NCBI RefSeq assembly: GCF_050624435.1
Contig: NC_134538.1
Location: forward strand, 123,982,937 to 124,046,936
Direction of reading: 5' to 3'
Source: Tenrec ecaudatus
Taxonomy: Eukaryota; Chordata; Mammalia; Afrosoricida; Tenrecidae
Length of the DNA: 64,000 nt
The translations under genes were made by a program, and so were the position numbers. Every line of letters starts with the position of its first letter. Position 1 is the first letter of the stretch. The notes beneath the pieces are model-generated. The model was not told where the DNA came from and made no database searches. It was given only the letters and a program-made list of their open reading frames with translations. This document shows, piece after piece, positions 1 to 10,868 of the stretch.

Positions 1-97
1 TCCTCTTTAGTATAACAACATTTGATTGAGTCTACAGTGCTGGCTTCCTCTGAGCACAACATTCGAAGACGGTCTATGGAAAACTCGGTGGGCTTGA

Positions 98-245
98 TGG
101 TTCATTTTATGTGTCCTTTTGGCTAAGCGAGGGTGTCCGGTTGTTGGTCAGATGAGTGTAGGTGTTGTTATAAGTGTTTACATGTGATTAGCATTTAAAT
201 AGATTGGCCATAAGAAAAACAAATGATCTTCCATAGCATGGCCTA
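98..245. repeat. possible old L1M-type 3' repeat
   Basis: The stretch beginning GATGGTTCATTTTATGTG, followed by a TTTGGCTAAG motif and TTAGCATTTAAATAGATTGG, resembles an old mammalian L1-associated repeat I recall (TTAATTTTATGTGTCAACTTGGC). It is diverged and I cannot assign a subfamily. Bases 1-97 show nothing I recognise. Confidence 0.3.
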
Positions 246-290
246 ATCACAAGAGACGATGGCCCAAAGAACACAAAGGGAGGTTTTCCT

Positions 291-1668
291 TTTTGTTTGT
301 TTATTTGTTTCTTTGTTTAAATCATTTTATTGGGGGCTCAGACAACTCTTATCACAATCCATACATATACATATATCAATTGTGTCAAGCACACCTGCAC
401 ATTCATTGCCCTCATCATTCTCAAAGCATCTGCTCTCTGCTTAAGCCCTTGGCTTCAGGTGCTCCCTTTCCCCTCCCTCCCCGCTCCCCCTCCCTCACGA
501 GCCCTTGATAATTTATAAATTATTGTTTTGTCATATCTTTCCCTGTCCAACGTCTCCCTACACCCAGTTTTCTGTTGTCCGTCCCCCAGTGAGGAGGTCA
601 CATGTAGGTCCTTGCAATCAGTTCCCTCTTTCCAACCCACTCTCCCTCTACCCTCCCAGTATCGCCCCTCACACTCCTGGTCCTGAAGGTATCATCGGCC
701 CTGGATTCCCTGTGTTTCCAGTTCCTATCTGTACTAGTGTACATCCTCTGGTCTAGCCAGACTTGAAAGGTACAATTCGGATCATGATAGTGGGGGGGGG
801 GGAGCATTTAGGAACTAGAGGAAAGTAGTATTTTTCATCGGTGCTACATCAAAACTTGACTGGCTCGTCTCCTCCACTAGACCCCTCTCTCTGCAAGGGG
901 ATCTCCAGTGGCCAACAAATGGGCTTGGGTCTCCACTCTGCCCTACACCCCCCCCCCCCCCGCATTCACTATGGTAAGATTTTTTTGTTCTGATACCTGA
1001 TCCCTTCAACACCTCGTAATCTCACAGGCTGGTGTGCTTCTTCTATGTGGGCTTTGTTGCTTTTGAGCTAGATGGCCACTTGTTTACATTCAAGCCTTTA
1101 AGACCCCAGCCACTATATCTTTTGATAGCCGGGCACCATCAGCTTTCTTCACCACATTTGTTTATGCACCCATTTGTCCTCGGCAATCATATCATGGAGG
1201 TGAGCACCCAATGATATGAGTTTTTATTCTTTGATGCCTGATAACTGATCCCTTCGGCACCTCATGATCACGCAGGCTGGTGTGTTCTTACATGTGGGCT
1301 TTGTTGCTTCTGAGCTAGATGGCTGCTTGTTTACCCTCAAGCTTTTAAGACCCCAGACTCTATATCTTTTGATAGCCGGGCACCATCAGCTTTCTTCACC
1401 AAAATTGCTTATTCACCCACTTTGTCTTCAACGGTTGTGTCGGGAAGGTGAGCATCATAGAATGCCAATTTAATAGAAGAAAGTATTCTTGCATTGAGGG
1501 AGTACTTGAGTGGAGGCCCAATGTCCTTCTGCTACCTTAATACTAAAACTATACATATGAGCACATAGATCTATTTCCCATCCTCATATATAAATACATT
1601 TGCATGTGTACATGTATTTATCTAGACCTCTATAAATTCCCTCTGCCTCCCAGCTCTCTCCTCTATTT
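291..1668 (-). mobile_element. 5'-truncated L1 (lineage-specific family), 3' UTR only
   Basis: On the plus strand the element opens with a T-rich run and TTTAAATCATTTTATTG, the reverse complement of an AATAAAATGATT poly-A end, so it lies on the minus strand. It is flanked by a 20-bp target-site duplication, ACACAAAGGGAG(G/A)TTTTCCT, at 271-290 and 1669-1688, which fixes both ends. Only non-coding 3' sequence is present. Inside it, a block of about 200 bp is present twice in tandem (about 1,024-1,220 and 1,272-1,465), each copy containing GCTAGATGG, CTTTAAGACCCCAG-like and GATAGCCGGGCACCATCAGC. One base differs between the TSD copies, consistent with a fairly young insertion. Confidence 0.9.
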
Positions 1669-1688
1669 ACACAAAGGGAGATTTTCCT

Positions 1689-3384
1689 AGGGAGACGTTA
1701 CACCCAAACTATCTGTAGACACCTTGCTAGATTCCTCTTTCTCTCCCACCATCTGATATCCCCAAACGGAAGGATAGGTTAAAATGCATTGCTACAAAAA
1801 TCATAGAAATCTTTATGAAACAAATACAAAATTTGAAACCATTACTTCTCAACAGATCATCCAGGTTTATCCTCTAGGTTTATACACTTGTGAAGTTTAT
1901 GTTTTTAATCTCTCTAACTTTTCCTCCAAATAATTCTATGCTCTGTGGTTCACACCATGTCAAACAGCAGTTTTAAATATATTTTATGTGCCATATATAG
2001 TTCACAAATATTTTGTCCTCTACTGTTGATTGTCTCTTCACTTGTTAAAAACATAAAGTCGTTAGATGCCAAAAAATGTGTAAGGCCTTCATCATCAGTC
2101 CCTATAATTGCCCTGTAACCTTTGAGAAAATCTCTCCAAATTATGTCTTTGAAGTCATCATAGTACAGTCATCATAATCTCTGAGCTGACCTCTCTACCA
2201 TGAATTTCCCCAGCCTGCCAATCCTCTTGAAAATGGTGTTTTGAGTGGACCTTTTTTGACTGCACCCTAGTGATGTTAAGACATGTGTTTCGCTGAGAGA
2301 CTGGTGTGCAGCCATGCACTGATTGCAGAGACACATTTAAGCCAGTGCATGTGTGAATTGGAGTCCTAGAAGCAATGCATTTTTACTTACTGGTTCTGTT
2401 TCCTAGGGCCCCCTAAGACAGAGTGTATTCAGAAGGCAACAATCGGGACCATGAGCGTGTCTAAAGCAGGTCCTATGGCCACGTTCTATGGTTATCCAGA
2501 AGCAAAGACATTAGATAGACACCTGGTGGCCCCATATGATACAAGCAGCACCTTTATGTTGGGTCCAATAATTCATGTCATTGGCCACACAGAACTCACA
2601 GGCAATTCTCACAATCTTTAGGGAAGTTAACAGGTTACCACAAATCAGGATCAGTAAACAGTAAGGATACAGCCTTTTGGTCACAACAACGCTTCACAGC
2701 CAGCAGCCAAGTCCTTAGCCTTTCAGCTATGTGGCCCCTTGGCCTCTTGCCTCCATGGACTAAGAAGCCAACCTGTCTTCTCTTGCTCTGTCTCATAGTC
2801 TCCAGGCACCTGGAAAGAACCCAGCGTAGAAGTAGAGCACCGTGGGAAGAAAGAATGGTGTTGGAGTACGGGAAGAAGGATAGAGCAAGGGGGCATGTGT
2901 GACGATAGGCACCTCTTGGCAATAGGGGAGCCAGAGCCATCTACTGCACTCAGTATAGCTTAGCAGGCCCGTGTTTTTGTTCCCGTCTCTAAGTCTATTG
3001 GTCTATTCAGGGCAAAACCAGTCTCTGGTGTTTCTGATCTTGGCCTCTGTCATTCCAGACATGATCTAGACCATGCTCCTCTGATGAGCCTAGGCTGTCT
3101 TTCTCTGCTCCTGTTTCAAAGATGGCCCATCTGTTAGCAGGGAGGTGATAGTGAAGGCTGACTAGTTCTCTCTATTAGTGTTACACACACTCTAATACAG
3201 ACACGGGGGTAGAAGGGTCATATTAAAAAATTTCACTCCACCACACCTGGTCTATGACATGCGTGGCATTACAAATCCATGTAAAAAGAATACTCTTTAT
3301 AATTAGTGAAAGTGAGCAACAGCTATCCAAATGGAGGAAGAAAGGTTCAATTACATGTACGCACATGGAATAAATTCTTTATAA
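1689..3384. other. unassigned stretch, no gene seen
   Basis: Bases 1,689-2,240 are AT-rich and unique-looking. Bases 2,240-3,180 have more even composition and read like an old transposed or untranslated sequence, but I cannot name a family. The only long frame (about 100 codons on the minus strand near 2,640-2,940) has no recognisable domain and no supporting context. I see no gene. Confidence 0.4.
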
Positions 3385-3690
3385 AGATTCATACAAAAAG
3401 CAACCCTTTAAACCTTCTAAAAGAAAATATAGACTATTGTGTCCATGATAAATAAATATATGGACAGTCTTTCTGTGTGTATCTCTCCATAAAAGTGATT
3501 CATGATTGATTCGCCCAAATGTGGGTGAAGGGGGACAATGGACATTAAAATTTTTAATTTCAGTATAATCAAAGACACCATAAAACAGCTTCAAAGGCAG
3601 TACATATCCTTGGAGAATATATTTTCAAAACATTCCCTCAGCTAAGGATTAACTCCAGACTTTATATTATAAATCTTTTTTTAAAAAATA
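3385..3690 (+). mobile_element. old L1 ORF2 fragment
   Basis: The plus strand carries degraded L1 ORF2 3' coding sequence. ACCTTCTAAAAGAAAATATAG, AAAGACACCATAAA and AAGGATTAACTCCAGA lie in the order expected for the region just before the ORF2 end. It is much more diverged than the young L1 copies and has no open frame of note. Confidence 0.6.
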
Positions 3691-4189
3691 AATTTAAAAA
3701 TTCACAGAATTGGAAATCTAATTGCCAATAAAGATACTGAAACTCGGGGCTTTGAGGATGCCTGAGGCGCTTGACTAATGTAAGGAAGGGTGGTTATTAA
3801 ATAATCCATTATGAATAATGGCTTCTGTGTGGTGTGGTTAGTCACAGCCAGATATTTGCTTTAGCTCCGAGTACCAGCTGAGTTCATAAGCTCCTGCGGT
3901 TCACTGTGTGCAAAGAGGTGAAAAGAATCTTGGTTTTCCAAGAGGGTCCCAATAAAAGTTGCCCCAGGAATGGACCTGAAAACTCTCCCCTAGCCCTATG
4001 AACTCCCAGCATCTTGTCATCTCTTCCCAAGGGCACCAAGGTTTTCTAGATCACACCTTCCAAGAGGGAGAGAGGTGGGCCCATCCCTACCAGACCTAGT
4101 CCCATTATGTTACCTCAGACTCCAGCGCCCTATAGACTAGAGTAATGAGGCGCCACAAGGTTTCCTTGAGGGCATCTTTGCGGGGAATA

Positions 4190-4288
4190 CTGACAGGTCC
4201 TTTCGCTCTCAGACCTGCTGCGTGGGTTCCAACCAGCAACCATCGAGTTAGAAGCCTAGGGCTAACCCACTGTGACACCCGGGCTCTT
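4190..4288 (-). mobile_element. AfroSINE head, truncated
   Basis: The reverse strand begins GAGCCCGGGTGTCACAGTG and continues with a B-box-like GGTTGGAACC, matching the tRNA-derived head of AfroSINE (GGAGCCCTGGTGGCGCAGTGG). Only the head is present. Confidence 0.6.
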
Positions 4289-4363
4289 TCATCAAGCAGT
4301 GCTGATCCATAAATTAGAAATGCTTTCGCCTCTCTTATGCCTCTTCACAAAGCCTCAATTCAA

Positions 4364-5004
4364 TTGTCCCTTCCTTGTAACCCTTCTGTGGAGGGGGATG
4401 TGCAATGGTCTACAGATGGGGTGTGGGTCTCCACTCCAACCCCCTTCTTTCACATCGATATAATTGTTTGGATTGTTTGATACCTGATCCCATTGACAGC
4501 ACTGACAAACACATGCTTCCTGCCCCCCGCCTACAACCATGATGCAGTTCTACCTTTCAAATCTGGCTAGACAGGAGTGCACACAGTGGTACAGATAAGA
4601 GCTCTCCACACATGGAATTCAGGACAGATAAACTCTCAGGAGTAGTGGAAATAGCAATATCATGGTGGGGGGTGGGGAGAAAGGAACCCATCACAAGGTT
4701 GGATATATAGCCACCTCTCCCCCAAAAGGGACCAATAAAAGCAATGTGGGTGAAGGGAGACAACGGACAGTAGGAGACATGACATGAAATAACAATAATA
4801 AATATTGATCAAGGATTAATGAGTGGGGGAGGGTAGGGGAGGAAGGGGAAAAAAGAGGAGCTGATAACAAGGGCTCAAGGAGAAAGAAAATGTTTTGGAA
4901 ATGTTGATGGCAACATATGTACAAATATGCTTAATACAATTGAATGATGGATTGTTATTAAGATTTGTAAGAGCACCCAATAAAATGATTAATAAAAATT
5001 TTTT
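4364..5004 (+). mobile_element. L1 3' end with 5' inversion (twin priming)
   Basis: Bases 4,520-5,004 carry the young L1 3' UTR in sense, ending CCCAATAAAATGATT and an A-rich tail. Bases 4,364-4,520 carry the next more 5' part of the same UTR in antisense (CCCTTCTGTGGAGGGGGATG, CAGATGGGGTGTGGGTCTCC). The pair is flanked by a perfect 15-bp duplication, AAAGCCTCAATTCAA, at 4349-4363 and 5005-5019. An inverted 5' segment inside one target duplication is the standard signature of twin priming, so this is a single insertion. Confidence 0.88.
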
Positions 5005-5189
5005 AAAGCCTCAATTCAAAGGACACTCATCATCTCATTTGATCCCCAGAGCATTTTATTAGGTAAACAGGATAGTGGAGGTATTATACTGAGGTTTAAG
5101 AAATTATATGATTTTCAAAGATGATACAGGGTCCAGGGCTATACCCCAGGTAAACAGACCTATTAAATTTGTGATCCCAGAGATACAGA

Positions 5190-5394
5190 CTGTGTTAGGC
5201 AGGGTTCTCTAGAGAACCCAAACCAGGACACTTAGGATTATATACATTTATATGACTTATATATATGAGGACAGGTTTAGACAACAAGAAGGAGTATAAC
5301 AGCTAAATAGTCCACACAACAGTACAGAGAGCTCAGTTCAACTCACTTCTGTGGAACAGTTAATATACTGAAAGCCCGTAAACACTCATCCGAC
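5190..5394 (+). repeat. TGTGTTAG-type interspersed repeat (family Z), fragment
   Basis: It begins TGTGTTAGGCAGGGTTCTCT, followed by AGAGAACC and later CAGTACAGAGAGCTCAGTTC. The same opening and the same inner motif recur, reversed, at 26,930-27,318 and 46,920-47,315. I treat it as one interspersed family, called Z here. It resembles L1-type 3' ends in other mammals, but I cannot name it. Confidence 0.6.
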
Positions 5395-5548
5395 GAGCTT
5401 GACAAGACAGGCTGGAACAGTGGCTGCAACAATGGCTCGAGTGGAGGCACAATTGTGAGGATGGGGTAGCAAGAGATAGCGTTTCATTCTTTTGTGCATA
5501 AGGTTGCTGTGAGTAGGAACTGACTCGATGACACATAACAGCAACAAC
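5395..5548 (+). mobile_element. RTE (BovB-like) 3' end
   Basis: The sequence runs ACAGTGGCTGCAACAATGG, then TTTCATTCTTTTGTGCATA and GACTCGATG before an ACAGCAACAACC tail. That is the 3' terminus of the afrotherian RTE family as I remember it, including the CTATGAGTCGGAATCGACTCG-like end it shares with AfroSINE. Only the last 150 bp or so are present. Confidence 0.7.
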
Positions 5549-5573
5549 CTGTGATCCGTGGTGACTTTGTATA

Positions 5574-5597
5574 ACACACACACACACACACACACAA
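5574..5597. repeat. (CA)n microsatellite
   Basis: Twelve or so uninterrupted AC units sit between the RTE end and the next L1. Nothing else can be read from it. Confidence 0.95.
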
Positions 5598-5639
5598 CCC
5601 AAAACAACAGCAAAAGAAACTTTGCCTTTTTAGCCTTTT

Positions 5640-6815
5640 TATTATATAATTTTATTTTTATTATAAATCATTTTATTGGGGCTCTTATAGCTCTTATAAC
5701 AATCCATACATCAACTGTATCAAGCACATTTGTACATATGTTGACATCATCATTTTCAAAATATTTTCTTTCTACTTGAGTCCTTGGTATCAGCTCCTCT
5801 GGTTTTCCCTCCCTCCCTTACTCTTCCTCCCTCATGACCCCTTGATAAATTATAAATTATTATTATTTTCATATCTTATAGAGTAGACCAGCCTCTAACA
5901 ATATCACAGGGTTCATAGGTGCAATGATATGGTGATAATATATAAAGATTATAGTAAAGTCATAGAGAATAGGAGATAGGAGAGAGAGTAAAATAAAGGA
6001 GTCAGACACATTTCATAGTAGAATGCTCACCTCAGCCCCTCTTGATGGTCCATGTGGAGGTGGGAAAAGAGGAGGAGAAGGAGAGACGTCTTTTTCTAAC
6101 CAAGGTTTATATTATCTTAGGGGGTGTGCAAGCCCCCCTGATTACAGGTAATCACATACGTAACAGGAAGGGGTGTACTGTAGGCAACAAGCAATGGGAG
6201 GGGGATGATCTAGGGGTGTATACACAATCGGAAGGGGAAAGATTAGGGGTATACATGTGATAAGATGGGCGGACCCTAGGTTCAAGGTGGCAACCTAACC
6301 TTGCTCACTCTTGAGTAGGCTCAACCTTGTCTCTGGGCTCTCCTTCAAGGAAACAATCCACTCTTCTTTTCAGAAGAGAGTGGGCCCTACTTAGGGTGGG
6401 ACAGTCTGATTGCTCTAGATTGCTGATAACCTTCAAGGAGATTAACCTCTAAGATTAACCTCTAAGCAGTTTGCATTGACCTCCAAGTATACAGTCATTT
6501 ACCATGTGGTGCAAGCAGCATCTTAGTGGGGGAAAACCCTTTTGATCTTACACCATCCACTGTCTCCCTTCACCCACATTTCTGTTGTTGACCCCCCACC
6601 TTCCGCCTACCCTCATGGTTTTATCGCTACTGTTCCTGAGGAGTTTATCTGTCCTGGATTCCGTGTATCTAGAGCTCTTATCTGTACCAGTGCACATGCT
6701 CCAGTCTAGCTGGATTTGCAAGGTAGAACTGGGGTCATGATGGTGGGGGGAAGGAAGCATTAAAGAACCAGAGGAATGATGTGTTTCATCGGTGCTATGC
6801 TGCACCCTACATTTT
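5640..6815 (-). mobile_element. L1 3' UTR, split by an LTR
   Basis: The plus strand opens TAAATCATTTTATTGGGGC and follows the antisense 3' UTR of the young L1 family to about 5,878. It resumes at 6,545 (CACCATCCACTGTCTCCC) and continues to GGTGCTATGCTGCACCC near 6,815. The missing consensus at the gap is essentially nil, so the inner 5,879-6,544 block was inserted into a pre-existing L1. Confidence 0.8.
5879..6544 (-). mobile_element. solo LTR-like fossil, class II type
   Basis: This 666-bp block interrupts an L1 and is flanked by a 6-bp repeat, ATCTTA (5,873-5,878 and 6,545-6,550), the duplication size usual for class II ERVs. On the minus strand it has a pyrimidine-rich 5' half, a TATAAA-like box and a following T/C-rich segment. 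The stretch around that box resembles the LTR at 41,960-42,650, which supports an LTR identity. The usual TG/CA ends are not obvious. No internal viral sequence accompanies it. Confidence 0.6.
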
Positions 6816-6825
6816 AGCCATTTTT

Positions 6826-7288
6826 AAAAGTGTACAAGTCAGTAATATTGTTTACATTCACCATGTTGAATAACCATGACCACTATCTGGATCCAAAAGT
6901 CCCATCACCCCAAACAGAAGTTCAGCACCTCTCAATGAACAATTCCTCATTTCCCCACCCTCCAGTCCCTTACAGCCACTAGTAAATAAACTCTTGTCTT
7001 GATGCATTGGCCTATTCTTGCTCTTTTATATAGACATTTTATATTTCATAGTGTGTATATCCTTTTTTTCCTTCTTGCACTCATAATGATTTCAGGGTTG
7101 ATCTGTGGTGTAGCATGTATTAGAACTTCATCAAGGAATATTTATGGGCTAACATTCCATTTTATATATATACATCACATCTTATTGTACCTCTCATACA
7201 CTGATGGCCATTTGGCTTGTGTCCATCTGGGGCCATTGTGACTACAATGAACAATGTGCAAGTGTCTGTTTGAATCCCTGCTTTCAGA
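6826..7288 (-). mobile_element. ancient L1M-type 3' end
   Basis: The antisense of an old mammalian L1 3' region is recognisable: AAAAGTGTACAAGTCAGTA, CATGTTGAATAACCATGACC, GTGTAGCATGTATTAGAACT and CCATTTGGCTTGTGTCC occur in consensus order. It is highly diverged and non-coding. Confidence 0.75.
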
Positions 7289-7589
7289 TTATGTCAGACA
7301 GGCTTTTGATTGGCACAGGCACCCAGCGGTTGTCCTCTCCATCAGATCTGGAATGAGAGTGTACATCATGCTGCTGACTGCGGGCTTCAGGGCACAGACT
7401 AGCAGGGTGTGACTGACAATCAGCATATCGTGAAGGCTGTGATTCTCATCAAGAAGACGCTTGTTGGGCGCACTGGGACCGTGATGCTGCAGTGCCCCTG
7501 CCATGACCCTCCTGCCACAATCCTCCAGTGATTGGTTTGTAGCCACCCACCAAGCCGCAAAGGGAGACCGACTGGCTTAGAGAATGGAT
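7289..7589. other. unassigned stretch
   Basis: About 300 bp of GC-balanced sequence between an ancient L1 and a SINE end. Neither strand gives a domain I know, and the 85-codon minus-strand frame has no supporting feature. It may be an old repeat. Confidence 0.3.
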
Positions 7590-7668
7590 AGCACATCTCA
7601 TAGCAAAGCTACAGGACAGAGTAGAACTGCCCCTGTGGATTTCTGAGACTGTAAATCTTTTTTCCTCG
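7590..7668 (-). mobile_element. AfroSINE fragment
   Basis: The plus strand contains ACAGGACAGAGTAGAACTGC and GAGACTGTAAATCTTTT, which is the antisense body of AfroSINE. Head and tail are missing. Confidence 0.75.
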
Positions 7669-7699
7669 AAAGAAGGCTGATTCTTTTGCTTTCTTTCAT

Positions 7700-8945
7700 T
7701 TAAAAAAAAAATTAATCATTTTATTGAGAGCTCACACAGGTATAACATTCCATAATGCAATCACATCAAGCAGTGATGTACAATTACAACCACAGTTTTG
7801 CAGCTTCTTGAACTCCTTGATATCACCTCTCCTTTATCCCCTTCCTACTTCGCCCTCCCTATCCTCCCCTATTGAAGCCTTATTTCTTTTTTCCCTATAA
7901 TATGTGTTTTTTAATCATATCTTACCTAATCCAATATATTCTTTCACATACAATTCTGTTATTCAATCCCAAGTGGGGTTATACAGTCATCAATGCCATC
8001 GACTCCCTATTCTCCCCTTTCCACCCTCTTTTCCCATACCCCCAGGGAATCATTACTCCTGTTACTGCTTCTGAAGGGTTATCTATCTTGACTTTCATGT
8101 ACCTAACGATCTTAAATATACCAATGAGCATCCACACATCTAACAAGATTAACGAGGTAAAACAAATAAAAATCATAATAGTAAAGGGAAGAAATATTAA
8201 AGAACTAAAGGATAGTTATGTGGTTGATCAGTGCTATACAGCACCCTGGGTTCATCATCCCTTCTGTGTGGTTCTTCTGAAAGGGAGTGTCCCATTATCT
8301 TACAGGTGGGTTTTGGGTCTCCACTACAAACATGCCCCTTCACATCAATTTGGTTGCTTGTTTTTGAACTTCTGATAGCTCTCCTCATTGACACCTCATG
8401 ATCACACAGACTGGTGTGCTTCTTCCATGTGGGCTTGTTGCTTCTCTGCTAGATTGCCACTTGTTTAGCTTCAAGCCTTTAAGACTCCAGATGCAATAAC
8501 TTTTAATAGCCAGGCACCATCAGCTTTCTTCACCACATTTGCTTATGCACCCATTTTGTCTTCAGCTATCATGTCAGGAAGGTGAGTATCATACATTGCC
8601 ACATTATTAGAACAAACCATTCTTGTACTGAAGTAAGATTTAAGTAGGGGCCAAAATTCTTTCTACTTCCTTGTTGCATTTGCATATAAATATATATATA
8701 AAGAAGTACACATATATTTATAAATTTACATAATACATATACATTTGTATATTTATAGCTTTTTTCCTCTTTCGTTTTTTTCTTTCCTCCTACTCCACTA
8801 TTATGTTTACCTATCATTCACCTATCAGTAATTCCTCAGATACAATTCGACTGATTAAGTTTAACCAGAAAAGCTATACTCTCTTTGCCATCAATTTTAA
8901 AACACTTACTGTTACCCTGTACCTGTCATTGTTGGCTCCCCACTC
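7700..8945 (-). mobile_element. L1 3' UTR, older subfamily
   Basis: It begins with a T/A-rich tail and AATCATTTTATTGAGAGCTC and follows the family's 3' UTR antisense, with CAGGCACCATCAGCTTTC near 8,515 and TCATGTCAGGAAGGTGAG near 8,570. It is more diverged than the 291-1,668 or 14,538-16,481 copies. The 167-codon frame over 7,872-8,375 is chance: it reads antisense UTR. Confidence 0.8.
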
Positions 8946-8989
8946 ACCTCCCCCGCCCCATCTGCTCTACCATAGCCCCCAGGAACTGT

Positions 8990-9122
8990 CAGACCAGTCA
9001 CTGAGAATGTAACTCTTTATGAGAGTAGAAAGCCTCTTCTTTCTCCTATGGAGCTGCTGGTAGTTTCAAACTACTGACCTTACAGTTAACCCAATGTGTA
9101 ACCACTGTGCCACCAATGCTCC
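8990..9122 (-). mobile_element. AfroSINE
   Basis: AGCCTCTTCTTTCTCCTATG, GGAGCTGCTGGTAGTTTC and GTGTAACCACTGTGCCACC read as antisense AfroSINE down to the tRNA-like head. It is a standard diverged copy. Confidence 0.8.
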
Positions 9123-9176
9123 TACTAGAGAGAGGATATATTCTCCAAATTGGACCTTCCTTGAGTTTCATCCTTG

Positions 9177-9705
9177 TGTTAGTCTGGGTAGACTAGAGAA
9201 ACAAATCCATAGAAACTCATATATGTATAAGAGAGAGTTTTATATAAAATGTAATTGTACATTAAGAAAGCATCCCAGCCCAGTCCAGTCCAAGCCCATA
9301 ATTCTGATATTAGCCCAGATATCTGATACCAGTCTATAGAGTCCTTTTCAGACTCACAAGACACATGCAGTGATGCCCACTGCAGGAAGATCACAGGCCA
9401 GTGGGTGTGAAGTTTGTGGGTCCAGCAGCATTGTAAGCATCTCAGTGCTAGTAGGGGTCTCCACGTGGCTTCTCTGGTTCCCAGGACACAGAGTCTATCA
9501 GCGTAGTGCCATGTGTCTTGTCAGTAGACCGTCTCCAAGGGAGTGAATAGAGAGAGAGAGATGTGTCTCCCATCTCCAAGGAGGAAAATACAGCAGTTCC
9601 CAGAAGTCTCAGGAGATGATCATGCCCACACAGAGATCTTGTTGGCTATCTTGGGATTGACAGGCTAGACTCCACCCCTACACTATTAATCCTCAAATTG
9701 ACACC
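9177..9705 (+). repeat. TGTGTTAG-type repeat, long subfamily (Z2)
   Basis: It opens TGTGTTAGTCTGGGTAGACT, has CATATATGTATAAGAGAGAG, and ends near CACCAGATTATGTAACTACC. The same sequence, reversed, is present at about 40,600-41,012 and 60,605-61,017. The opening resembles family Z. The shape suggests a non-LTR retrotransposon 3' end, but I cannot name it. Confidence 0.6.
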
Positions 9706-9934
9706 AGATTATGTAACTACCACTATCTTCAAATACAACTTAAATAAATGTCCTTCAGTCTTCCAACTAGAAAAATCACACTCATCTTTTCTGGGTGTTA
9801 CATACCAGCACTAGTTAGACTCCCTCCCCGACCCTTGAACTTTTATGCCAATCAAATGGGATGAAAATGACCGTCACTAGTGGGGCTTAAAGGAACTCAT
9901 CCTAGGAACCACCATCTCTGGGCACCAAGTCCTT

Positions 9935-10135
9935 TAAAGCACGACTTTTAATCTTCTCTGCTACCCTTCTAGGAGGTGGTATTATCTCCATTTGTTTTTC
10001 GTATGAGGAAATGAGTTCCAAAGAGGAGAAACAATCACTCAGGGTCATACATTGATAGAGCTGATCTCGAGCATGTGCCCAGGCTGCCACAACCCTCAAG
10101 GAATGGACCGAGCGCCTTGCTGCTTAGCCTCTGTG
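9935..10135 (+). mobile_element. MIR SINE
   Basis: GGTGGTATTATCTCCATTTG, GAGGAAATGAGTTCCAAAG, CAGGGTCATACATTGATAGA and GTGCCCAGGCTG follow the MIR core and 3' half in order. It is strongly diverged, as expected for this ancient family. Confidence 0.8.
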
Positions 10136-10250
10136 CTTTAGAGAAGAGCCAGGCTGGGCTCCCAGGCAATAGGTGTAGGAGATACAGGCTTCGTTAGCCT
10201 GCAGGTGCCTGCCTGGGGGCCAGATCCAGCTGTCCTTCACCCAGGAGCGC

Positions 10251-10615
10251 ATTACTCAATAAGCAAGGTAAGCAGAGGTTAATTTGTGCTTACTTACTAA
10301 TCTATGGTGAACAATTTCATTTGGGTTTCACCATAGCTGAACATCTGAAACAATTCACTACAGATTAGCAAATTTACCCTACCTTGTTACTTCCCTTGTT
10401 AGTGAACACTTACCTTGCTTCCTGGGCATGCCTTCCAAGTCAGGGGTGGTAAAGTTGCAAAGAGGCTGATGCTGTAGGAAATGCTATGGTGTTGGCACAG
10501 AGGCAGGTGCCAGCCATACCTAGAAGTAGAGTCTATGTTAAAAATGTGAAATGATTCATTAAAGATTGGCGAGTAAGCACAATTAAGTCCGCGGTTACTT
10601 TGATTATTGGGTAAT
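10251..10615. mobile_element. non-autonomous DNA transposon-like element with long TIRs
   Basis: The first roughly 53 bp (ATTACTCAATAAGCAAGG ... TTACTAATCT) and the last 53 bp (GATTGGCGAGTAAGC ... TTGGGTAAT) are imperfect inverted repeats. A diverged second copy with the same middle (ACCTTGCTTCCTGGG, GCCAGCCATACCT) lies at 17,127-17,411. No coding sequence is present. Superfamily is unknown to me, and flanking target duplications are not clear. Confidence 0.55.
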
Positions 10616-10868
10616 CTAATAGTACCTTCACCCCCTTCACAAAGTTCAAAGCTGGACATACATCTTGACTTCCTGTGCCTTTGGGTTTCAAAATTCTTTA
10701 ACCATACACTCTTATTAGGCTTTCTGATACTGCTTCCAGATAATAAATTGGGCTGTTTTCCTTGACCTCTCTTTGACTTTTACCTATCTTCATCTCTGAA
10801 TTCCATAAAGCTAATGATGCAAAAATTATACACTGGGGGATTGACCTTCTGGTGGAGATAAAACGCAT

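Noticed and set aside
2635-2940. 101-codon minus-strand frame as a possible gene
   Set aside because: No recognisable domain, no repeat of the frame elsewhere, and length is within chance for this much sequence.
7872-8375. 167-codon plus-strand frame
   Set aside because: Antisense of an L1 3' UTR; hydrophobic look comes from T-rich sequence.
9902-10099. tRNA-like appearance of several SINE heads
   Set aside because: A and B box-like text belongs to AfroSINE or MIR copies; no stretch folds as a complete tRNA gene with a clean anticodon arm as far as I can read.
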